In this document: piece after piece, positions 53,847 through 62,359 of the stretch
Layout: each line of letters begins with the position of its first letter
Numbering within the stretch: position 1 is the first letter of the stretch
DNA from: Panonychus citri
Lineage: Eukaryota > Arthropoda > Arachnida > Trombidiformes > Tetranychidae
Length of the DNA: 64,000 nt
Direction: 5' to 3'
NCBI RefSeq assembly: GCF_014898815.1
Contig: NW_026515454.1
Coordinates: 1,240,001-1,304,000, forward strand
Made by a program: the position numbers and the translations under genes
Notes under the pieces: model-generated
Told to the model about the DNA's origin: nothing
Databases searched by the model: none
What the model saw: the letters and a program-made list of their open reading frames with translations, nothing else

Positions 53847-54795
53847 GGGATTTCACAAACAACAGTTAACAAACAATTAATCCAACCATTTAACAAGTAA
53901 ATCACATTGAACTTGTGGAAAAGATTAAAGTTACTGACAGTCATGGACAATTAACCGAAATCAGAACAATTAAAGAAAACTAAACAACTTGTTTACATGG
54001 GAGACGAAGGATGGAAAATAAGAATCAACAACAAATCGCAAGTTTCAATTTCAAAGGTAACAAATAAAGTGAAAGATGAAGGTTAAGATGATCAAGTGAT
54101 GATGAAGTCATGATGATGAAGATGAGAGAGTGAGAGTGAGATATAGTTAGAGTGAGAAAGAATAAAGTTCTGTGGATATTTTATCTTCCATTTTTGTTGC
54201 CGTGGGAAATGATTATGTTGATATTTATTGGATAGAAGAGGAAGAAGATGATAAGAGATGAGGAGGAGGAGGAGGAGGAATGAAAGATAACCGAAAGAGA
54301 AGAGAAAATAAAGTCAGGACTTTGGGGGAGGTCGATGGCACACCCTGAATTCTGTAAACAGAAAAGGGAACCATGATTCGGGGGCGTCACACGAACTTCA
54401 TCTTCATCTTCATCTTTACCTTTAGTTCAACTTGAAGAGTCACGATTTCATCCAAAAGGTTTTATCATTTACCAACAATCACTTTTACCTCTAATTTACC
54501 CAACTAACTTAGTCATGTTCTTCTCATCATCATCATTATCATCTTCTTGTTGCCCCATCACCATGTCGTTCGCGAGAAAATTATCATCAAGATGATGATC
54601 ATCAGGATAATTCACCTTGATAATATTTTCTTTTCTTCTGATTTTTTTTCTTCATCATTTAGATTTCGTTCATTTTTACATATGGAGGAGTCTTAATGTT
54701 GCTGTTAATTTGCTTTTCCACTTGCTGTCAGTTGATCGCCTTCATTTACAAACTAATTTATCTGCAATCAATTTACTTTATTTATCATCATCAAC

Positions 54796-54865
<70 letters not shown>

Positions 54866-55681
54866 CTTTTGTTTTGTCATAGTTTCATTTCCTTTCTCCA
54901 TCAATTGAGACTCACGATTTCGCCACATTCTTTGAGAAGATACATTATTATATCTTCTTCATCTTCTCACTTGTCTTCTCCTCTGTAGTTTTAATACCTG
55001 TTATCTATTTTGATTTGTTCCTCTCTCTCTCTCTCTTTTGTTTTGACTTGTGTTCTACTTGATGATTATTTGCAGGGAGAACAAGAAAAAACAGCCTAAG
55101 GCGTTTTTTTCTCTCATTATTATTGAATTTTGGACGATCTGTTGTTTATGGCAAACTAGCGATTCCCTTTTGGTTAACGTTTAAGTTTCGCTGACTGATA
55201 TTATCTCATAAATATCCATTACTCATTTTCTTTCTTGTTCCATTTAAATATTGTTTCTTATTCATTAACAGCGGCCATCAAATTTACGTTCAGTTTTAAA
55301 TGGAGACCGAAATTGTGGAAATGATGATAATTATGTTGTGATGGTGAGGGAGGTGATTATCATTTGGTATTCTTGTAATTATCCTTTGTTAAATACGGTT
55401 GCACTTCCAGTTGGGCTTGATTAATGTTCATCTGTATGTTAATTGATGATATTTGATTTTGGTTTATATTTTGACCCTCAGATTTATTGTAAATAAATTC
55501 CAAACCACCGGAATATTATAATTACATTTTCTGATTCTTTTCTGGGGAAGATAAAATTGATCACTTTTACCCCAATGACTTTAACAAAGGGTAAAGAAGA
55601 AAAGAAAAACAATCTAAATTAGTTTTACTCTGATAGAATTGCCTCTGGTAACTGTACTAATATCGTGAGGTAACATGAGGA
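53847..55681. other. Intergenic region between spätzle and coupling factor 6
   Basis: No gene is supported. It should contain the spätzle promoter; the G/C-richer patch at about 54300-54400 is a candidate 5' UTR exon or promoter. The strongest simple repeat of the window, (TC)32 at 54799-54862, lies here, with a second TC run at 55019-55036. The right end is the 3' flank of coupling factor 6. Confidence 0.5.
54799..54862. repeat. (TC)32 microsatellite
   Basis: A perfect 64-base TC run, the longest uninterrupted dinucleotide repeat in the window. It accounts for the poly-Ser/Leu open frames that overlap it. Confidence 0.95.
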
Positions 55682-55978
55682 CTAATCATATTGAATTTTA
55701 ATTGGCTCTTCCATTTTGAATGTATCAGGAATTTTTCCAGTTATTTTGTCTTCCTCTCCTTTCTTTACACCAAATTGATTCCTAATTCTATCCAGTTCAT
55801 CAGCTAACATCTGAACTGATTTAGCATCTGATTCAATCAAACCATCAGCATTTGCCTTCTTTTTGTATTCTTGGATTTTCTCAAGGAAAAGCTTCTGAAT
55901 GGGATCTTGAACAGTAGCGGTAGCGAAACATCTTGAGTTGATGGCGACTCCTTGCCTGATAATCTTGGAAAGCATCAT
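55682..55978 (-). CDS. ATPsynCF6: Mitochondrial ATP synthase coupling factor 6 (F6)
   Basis: This is a single coding exon of 98 residues. The first 20 or so residues (MMLSKIIRQG...SRCFATA) are basic, with no acidic residue, as expected of a mitochondrial presequence. DPIQKLFLEKIQEYKKK (about 26-42) is the F6 signature. A helical Leu/Asp-rich stretch (QMLADELDRIRNQFG) and a short acidic/aromatic C-terminus follow. Length and order match the animal family (about 100-110 residues). F6 is a stator-stalk subunit linking F1 to Fo of complex V in the inner membrane. The ATG at 55978 is one base after a TTTAG acceptor (AG at 55981-55980). With a donor AAG|GTTAGT near 56117 this implies a 5' UTR intron of about 138 bp, so the open frame reading further upstream is intronic. 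The second Met (55975) could also start translation. Confidence 0.9.
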   Translation of the reverse strand: MMLSKIIRQGVAINSRCFATATVQDPIQKLFLEKIQEYKKKANADGLIESDAKSVQMLADELDRIRNQFGVKKGEEDKITGKIPDTFKMEEPIKIQYD

Positions 55979-56310
55979 TCTAAACGAATCAAAATAACAA
56001 TTTAAACAAAAAATAGAACAATTAAATCTCCAGAAAATTAAAACAATCACAAGGTTAAACAAGGAGACACCAAAAAGAAAAACAGATGAGAGACAGAAAA
56101 AGAAACAAATACTAACCTTATTTTCTTTTCTTTTAACAATTAAATTAACCCTAGAACTTGATGAATCTTCAATCACTCAAATTAAAACAATTAACTCAAT
56201 TAATTGCAAGAAAACAAACAAAAAAAACAATCAACTAATTAAGATGAAAACAAATCAGAAAAATTTATTTTTCCAAAAGGAATCAACAATTGTTTCTATA
56301 AAAGAAAACC

Positions 56311-56328
56311 AGATGGCAGCAGTTTCGC
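56311..56328 (-). promoter_or_regulatory. Promoter-proximal bipartite motif, copy 2 (GCCATCT box)
   Basis: AGATGGC, five bases, TTTCGC on the plus strand, identical in both halves and in spacing to 4511-4528 and in the same orientation relative to its gene. It lies 333 bp upstream of the coupling factor 6 ATG, upstream of the inferred 5' UTR intron, and so close to the probable transcription start. Confidence 0.4.
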
Positions 56329-56431
56329 GGAGAAAAAAATTCGCGGAAAAATTGAAAAGAAAAACAATCGCTTGAAGTTTTTTTTTAATCATCGAAAATC
56401 AATTAACAATCAATAATAAAGAGAGAAGAGT

Positions 56432-56555
56432 TTAATCAACTTTTATTTCCGGAAGAATAGATAATAGATAATAACCATAAACACTTAAACATATCACGGC
56501 CACTAATAATAAGACATTTATAATGAACATAAATGAGACCTGAATGATTAATGAT
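56432..56555 (-). CDS. Candidate micro-exon/small ORF encoding a single membrane helix
   Basis: A strong splice acceptor (CTTTCACTTTCACAG, AG at 56557-56556) is followed by an open stretch ending in TAA at 56432-56434. From the internal ATG at 56530 it encodes 32 residues: a hydrophobic helix (FIINVLLLVAVICLSVYGYY) and a short tail. The frame is also open back to the acceptor, entering with one base, so this could be the last coding exon of a longer protein. An AATAAA lies inside the ORF (56447-56442). It follows the Cys-rich peptide gene on the same strand by 88 bp. I recognise no family. Size and topology recall membrane micropeptides such as sarcolamban or phospholamban relatives, but that is only an analogy. 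Whether it is transcribed is unknown. Confidence 0.35.
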
Positions 56556-56642
56556 CTGTGAAAGTGAAAGATTAAAGTTAATTAGATTGATAAATTGTTA
56601 CAATTTAATAGTCGATTAAAAGTATAAATTGAATGTTATTAT

Positions 56643-56989
56643 TTACTGATGATGTTCGAGAAACTTTTCCAAGGTACAACAAATTTTCACCGGTTTATCG
56701 CCCGATAGAACTGGACAACAATAGACTTTCGGTTCGATCATACAAGAAATTTTCGTTCTATTTCCTCGAGAATCATGAGATCGGCATATTCCAATTTCGG
56801 CTCGATGTTTTCGACCCAAACAAATCGAACCTAATAGACGAAAATAGAGAAGAAAATGAAGAAAAAAAAAATAATCCAAATTTTGTCCATTCGAGAAAAG
56901 AAAACAAGTTTACCTTGGAGCGCCACTGCTACCATGATGAAGAGAAACACGTGAAGAAAATGTTTGTTTTTCTTTCTCATTGTCATCAT
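56643..56989 (-). CDS. Small secreted Cys-rich protein (2 exons), unrecognised family
   Basis: Exon 1 is 56989..56914 and exon 2 is 56830..56643, separated by an 83-bp GT/AG intron; the split glycine codon G|GT joins in frame, giving 87 residues. The first 25 residues (MMTMRKKNKHFLHVFLFIMV...) are a basic-then-hydrophobic signal peptide. The mature part of about 61 residues has seven cysteines in the pattern C-x11-C-x13-C-x7-CC-x11-CC and is rich in Lys/Arg. Three in-frame ATGs (56989, 56986, 56980) could serve as start. The odd cysteine count suggests dimerisation or one free thiol. It is divergent from the GTPBP10-like gene across 247 bp, and an AATAAA (56447-56442) lies about 195 bp after its stop. 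I do not recognise the family. Single-domain von Willebrand factor C proteins and small immune effectors are possible comparisons but the spacing does not settle it. Confidence 0.7.
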
Positions 56990-57236
56990 TAATTGTTCTC
57001 ATAATTTAGTGATTGTAATTTGTAGAAATAACTGTTAATTAACTTGAAGCTTCATTCACTTTGGGAGAATTAAAATCCTCCATTTTATTTTAATTCTATT
57101 GGATTTTGATGACAATCATGTAACTACTAAAATCCTCACTTTGGTTTGTTTACCTTTTGGTTTTGTCAAATCTTTTGGATTTCATTTGGTTTAAATTGTT
57201 TCAATTAGTTGGTGATTGTTAATTACTTCATCTATC
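56990..57236. promoter_or_regulatory. Shared divergent promoter region
   Basis: These 247 bp separate the start codons of the minus-strand Cys-rich peptide and the plus-strand GTPBP10-like gene, so both promoters must lie here or overlap. I see no clear TATA box on either side. Confidence 0.45.
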
Positions 57237-58634
57237 ATGGTCCTGTTGACTTGTGTTAGAACATATTTGAAGACAATTAAAGTTGATTCGGTTAAAAAAG
57301 TTACTTCTTTTGGAAAAGCCTCTGTTAATGTAAGTGTTACGGTTTCTATATATTCAAATGTTGAGGATTCTTTTTGTTTTGATTGTTATGAGAATTAATT
57401 TTTTCTAATTGTTTTCTTGTTTTCTTACAATTTAGGAAAAATCAACTTCAAATTATATTGATTCTCTTAAATTAAAGGTCATCGGTGGATCAGGAGGTAA
57501 TGGTTGTCCAGTATCAAAGGCTATCGGTGGTAGCGGAGGAAATGTAATTGTTGAAGCTTCCAATGAGGTTGATAATCTTAACCATGTTAAATCATGTTTC
57601 CCTGATTTAACTGCTCAAGCAATTAACGGTTTAGATGGACGAAGGACTAGATTAATCGGCCCCAATGGATCTGATTGTATAATTAAAGTTCCCTGTGGTA
57701 TAACTGTTTTCAATCAATTTCTAAGTCCAATTAGTGATTTAGTTAAAGAAGGTGATAAAACAATCGTCGCCTATGGAGGTCAAGGTGGGACAATTAGAAG
57801 CAATTATTTCGGTGCTCAAGGTCAATCACAATTAATCACATTAGATTTAAGATACTATGCTGACATAGGTAAGTAATTAATCAAAATAAAAGAAGATAAT
57901 CAAATCTAATTACTTCTCTTGATCCATCTCTCGTTAAAGGTTTAATTGGTTACCCTGATTCTGGTAAATCACTCCTATTAACCAAATTGTTATCATCTAA
58001 ACAAAAACTATTACCAGAATTGTCAACGGAAAAAATAAATTCAAAGAGACCCTGGTTAAGAAATATTAATTATGACAATGGTCGACTAATTAGCTGCGTT
58101 GATTTACCAAGTCTAATTGAAGGAGCTCATAAAACCGATAATCGTGGTCACCATTGGTTAAAACATCTAACTCACAATCAACTGATTCTATTTGTTATCG
58201 ATATAAATGGATTTAATCGGGGAATTTATCGATCACCAATTGAAACTTTACTTCTTCTTAATAAGCAAATTGAAATTTTCGATGATCGTTACCTAATCAA
58301 ACCAGCGTTAATTGTGGTCAATAAGATGGACTCGATTGGAGCTGATGTGGCTTATGAAGATTTCCTGGTTTCACTTAAAAGTGTTTACACCAACAACAAT
58401 CAAGGGAACAATTTAGATGAATCAATTTTCCCCAAAAAATTAATCTACTATCAGGATATTATCCCAATCTCTTGTCACCGTGACACAAACATTGATTATC
58501 TTAAAAAACGGATTAGAGAATTGATTGACTTTAATTACCTTAAATCACGTAATCCTGATTGTCCTCGCTCTTTTGTTAGCCTTCTAGAAACAATCAATCA
58601 ATCAAGAGCAAAAGTCAAAACCCAATTAGTGTGA
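57237..58634 (+). CDS. Obg-family GTPase, GTPBP10-like (3 exons)
   Basis: Exons are 57237..57329, 57436..57868 and 57940..58634, with introns of 106 and 71 bp and in-frame junctions, giving 406 residues (human GTPBP10 is 387). Residues about 40-170 are an Obg fold with the Gly-rich loops GGSGGNG and GGSGGNV. The GTPase domain starts at GLIGYPDSGKS, with the P-loop at 179-186. Switch II is DLPSLIEGAH (229-238): the normally invariant Gly of DxxG is Ser232. No switch-I Thr pair of the Obg type (YAFTT-like) can be seen between 197 and 228. The G4 motif NKMD (303-306) is intact and ISC replaces the usual ISA at G5. GTPBP10 acts in assembly of the mitochondrial large ribosomal subunit. The N-terminus, basic and almost free of acidic residues, would fit mitochondrial import. 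The family is secure, but altered G2/G3 may mean weak or no GTP hydrolysis. Confidence 0.85.
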
Positions 58635-59821
58635 AAAAAAAATCAATACAATTGTAAATATGATGACAATTAATAATAATTCATTTGTTCAACTTTATAA
58701 CAATTAAGCTGATCAACATTCATATTATGTATTGATGTTTATTGGTTTTTTGTAATTTCTTAAATTGTAATTAGTTTGGAAAACTTAATCATCAAAAATA
58801 ATTCAACCTTAACTGGATTATCAAAAAGGCAACAATTGATCAAAATGTAATCCGAAAGTTTTTTATTAGTTGTATGACAATTAGTTAATCACTAATTGTT
58901 ATTCACCAATCAAGTATATCAAACAAAATGAACTAAGCAAAATTAACCCTCAGGGTAAATTTTATTCAACTAATTATCACTAATTAAGATAATTGTTTAA
59001 CCCTTTCGATGATCTTTTCCCCTTTTACTTACAATACTAACAATTAACATGATTAATTATCTTAATCTTAATCTGATTCTAATCAATCGGGTTTCTCATT
59101 TTGTGGCCTTGTCACTTTCCCTTCTCTGGGTTAATTGTGATGATAATCATCGAGATTGATTAAGATAATTACACTATTTTTATGAATTGAATAAATCGAG
59201 TAACAATTTAATTGTTGCACAAATTAGACTGTAACTAATTAATGATACAGATAAGATGAGGAAATTAAATTAATCATTAGTCACAAGGGAGGAGAAAATA
59301 GTTAATCAAAAATAATTTGAATGTAACAATTAGTTTCTCGTTACTACCTTAAGGTGAATTCATTGATTTCCTTAATTGTAACAATTAAATTGAAACTTTT
59401 TTTGAAACATAATAATAACAATGATGAAATAAGTTAACAATCAGATAGTTAGTTTTGAGATAAATTATTATTATTTAATTTTAATCATGATCAATGGAGA
59501 TGCAATTAAAAGCTAATTGCTGTTTTAATTTTATACAATGGCAACACAATTAACTGATTCAGATCAACTGAGATGCAGTTAATTGTGTAAAGAAAGAGGG
59601 AGAGAGAGAGAGAGAGGAAGAAAAGTAATTATAACTATCCATTGGGTGATTAAGTTAATTGTGGCTGTAATTTGAATGAATTAAAGGCCTTTGAGAGGGA
59701 AAATGATGAATGATGATGATTTGATTGGCGAGTTGAAACAACTATTGATTAATTGTCGTTAAATGATTGGATCGATGTCGGGATTGATTAATGTGTTGAT
59801 TGAATCCTCACCGGGAGTAAT
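58635..59821. other. Intergenic region between two 3' ends
   Basis: The GTPBP10-like gene and the His/Gly/Trp-rich peptide gene converge on this 1.2-kb stretch, which should hold both 3' UTRs. It is A/T-rich, with a short AG run at 59600-59616. No other feature is seen. Confidence 0.55.
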
Positions 59822-60127
59822 TTATTGCCAACCACCCCAATGTTGTTGCTCGTGTCCCCAACCTTGGTGCTCTTGGCCCCACCCTTGGTGCTCGTGGTGA
59901 GTGTAGACTGGCACGTAAACATATTTAACGTGCTCCTTGTGTCCACAGCAATTGTGTTTATTATCCTTAATGATGATATTTTCACCGCCTTTCTTGTTCG
60001 AGTTCAAAATGATCTGTGAATGTTTATCCTGAAGGACGATGTTTGAACCTTTATCACCGGCGTAACTTAAATCCATAAGGCACCAAAGGCAGACAATGAT
60101 GGCAATAACAATAACTTTTGGAGACAT
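59822..60127 (-). CDS. Small secreted His/Gly/Trp-rich protein
   Basis: This is a single exon of 101 residues. Residues 1-23 are a signal peptide with probable cleavage after SYA. The mature 78 residues begin with a polar Lys/Asn/Ile region, then NCCGHKEH (59-66), then KYVYVPVYTHH (68-78), and end in an imperfect repeat: EHQGWGQ, EHQGWGH, EQQHWGGWQ (79-101). Two adjacent cysteines (60-61) are the only Cys of the mature protein. The Tyr/Val/Pro stretch recalls arthropod cuticle proteins, and the His/Gly/Trp tail could bind metal or cuticle polymers. Gly-rich antimicrobial peptides of chelicerates are another possibility. I do not recognise a family. A TATA box lies 135 bp upstream of the ATG, as expected for a highly expressed, tissue-specific gene. 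Confidence 0.75.
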   Translation of the reverse strand: MSPKVIVIAIIVCLWCLMDLSYAGDKGSNIVLQDKHSQIILNSNKKGGENIIIKDNKHNCCGHKEHVKYVYVPVYTHHEHQGWGQEHQGWGHEQQHWGGWQ

Positions 60128-60261
60128 TTTATTAATTGTTGGTAGTGATTTGGTTGATTGTTAAAAAACACAGGAAACTTTTAACTGTTTAAAGTTGATT
60201 GTTGTTGTTGTTTGTTTGAAGACTTGTGAGCAAGTTGATATTTTTCCAAATGTCAGTTGAG

Positions 60262-60269
60262 TTTATATA
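60262..60269 (-). promoter_or_regulatory. TATA box of the His/Gly/Trp-rich peptide gene
   Basis: TATATAAA on the minus strand, 135 bp upstream of the ATG at 60127. Transcription would start near 60235, giving a 5' UTR of about 110 bases. This is the only convincing TATA box that I can link to a gene in this window. Confidence 0.55.
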
Positions 60270-62359
60270 GTTAATGGAAAGTTGGCCAAATTGTGTTGAT
60301 TAGTTTGTCAAAAAATCATCATAATAATTTGATTGTGATGATAATTTGTGAGAAACACTAGAGAGAGAGAGAGAGAGAGAGAGAGTAAAGGTGAGAGGTG
60401 GGAAAATAAGAAAGTGAGAAAGTGAGAGTGAAAGAGTGAAAAGAAAGGGTGAGAGAGGGTGGAGAGAGAGAGAGAGAGAAGAAAATTAATAAATTAGTTA
60501 ACAAGATTGGGTTAATTGTTGCAGGAACTTGATTGTTGTTTAAATTGTCGTGCTTAACCAAGCAAAATTGGCCCGGTAGTAAGTTGACATAAAAACATTG
60601 ACTGACAATTTAAAACAACAACAATATTGTCATGTTAATCTTAATCAAGTTATTAACCAAATTAATTCATTTTGATTATGATTAATTTACTTTTTGTTTC
60701 AATCATCAATTGTAATCATATTTATTGTCCAGATCAAAGGTTAATCCTTAATCCAAAATTATTGTAATGGTTTAAAGGTCCGAAATGGTTGCTTGGTTTT
60801 ATCCATCTACAAGTAAAACAATTAAAAAGAAACAACAATAATTAATTTACTTTTGAAAAGATTTAAATTGTTACAATTGAATTGATGGGTGATCATGTTG
60901 ATTAAATAGGAAGAGATTAATTATCACTAAATCTACACTTACTGTTTGATTTTCCGATTTGATTATCAAAATGTTTTCCACAATTAAACCAATTTGTTAT
61001 TCATTAGACCGTTCGGGTTAATTGTCATCAATCAGGTTCCAATTTTCTTGTCATCTAAAATTCATTAATTAAGATGAAAAATATAATCATAATTAAAATC
61101 TTCGAATAGCTCATCGGATATTCAGAATTCTCAGTAACTTTGTAACTCGAAAAGTTTTTTCTCGATTATCGATTAATCATATTCGAAGACAAATCAATTT
61201 CCATTTCATTATCTTGTTTATTTCGATTGCTACTCGAAGTAATTAACGAAAATCGCTGATTCTAATAGTTGAATTAAGATCATAACGATTGATGATTAAT
61301 CAATTCTCATAGTTGATTAAAACACTTGATCACAATCAGGAAACTAATCATTGAGATTATTGGACTTTTTTCAAGTTAATTTTTTAGTAATCATTTGAAA
61401 TTCCCTAGTAATTAATATTGCAATTAATTGGCATTTGTTTAGTAAAGTTAATTGTTAAGAGCTACACAATTGAGAATAACAATTAACTTGTAAATCAAGG
61501 CCTAAGGATAAAGGTTAATATTTATCAGTTATTATCACTATTGAACTAATTTACAAATCTAATCAACTGATTTAAGTAAATTGTTTAGTAATACAAATAA
61601 GATAGAAGTGAAAAGTTTACTAATTAATGATGACAATTAGATTAGTAATTTAAATTGTTTAAACAAAATAGAGATAGAGTCAGGTGAATATCTAATTGTC
61701 AACATGAAAAGATTAATTTTTTCAAAAAAGATAATCCTAATTAATCAACAACAACTGAGAATGTAATTAATTAACGTTATGTAACTGTGACTATGATGAT
61801 AATAAAATAAGTATCGTTACAATTAACGACAACACAATAGAAATTAAAACAACTAATCAAAGTGTGAACAAAATTAAACAAAACGGAATCAAAAATGGAT
61901 TTTTTTTCTGACAATTTTATGATCATGATTGTCAAACGATTAACAACTTTAGATGTTACTTTAATTGGTCTCACTTAAATTAACTACTTGTAAACAGTGT
62001 AAATGTTAGTTAGTTAATTGAATATATTAATCTAATAAAAGGTTGACAATTTAGCGGAAACAATTGATACAAACAATCAATTTGTTCAAACGAAAAATCA
62101 AAAAAAAATAATAATAATAATCTTTATCTCCATTAAATGAATAAAAATATTAACTTACCTTTTCTTTTATTGTGTATCTCTCTTTGGTTAACCTGTTTTC
62201 CTTTAATTAACACAATTAACTAATTAGTAGAATAAGAAAATAACAATTTACCAGAGAGAAAAAAGAAAAGAAAATCAAATAAAAAGAGAAAACCAAATGT
62301 AAACAAAACAAAAATTCTCGTTGCCATTGGTTACCAATCAGATTTTCTTTTCTTTGTTT
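60270..62359. other. Intergenic region up to the hAT element
   Basis: No gene seen. AG microsatellites lie at 60360-60385 and 60462-60479. Between about 61090 and 61260 the sequence is denser in TCGA/TTCGAA words, possibly an old mobile-element remnant. Confidence 0.5.
60360..60385. repeat. (AG)n microsatellite
   Basis: About 26 bases of AG dinucleotide, followed within 100 bases by a second AG run (60462-60479), just upstream of the His/Gly/Trp-rich peptide promoter. Confidence 0.9.

Noticed and set aside
54617..54988. 123-codon frame over the (TC)32 repeat
   Set aside because: The core is a Ser-Leu alternation created by the microsatellite.
55979..56176. N-terminal extension of the coupling factor 6 frame
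   Set aside because: It has no ATG, reads through a TTTAG acceptor and GTTAGT donor, and so is intronic/5' UTR; the mitochondrial presequence begins at 55978.
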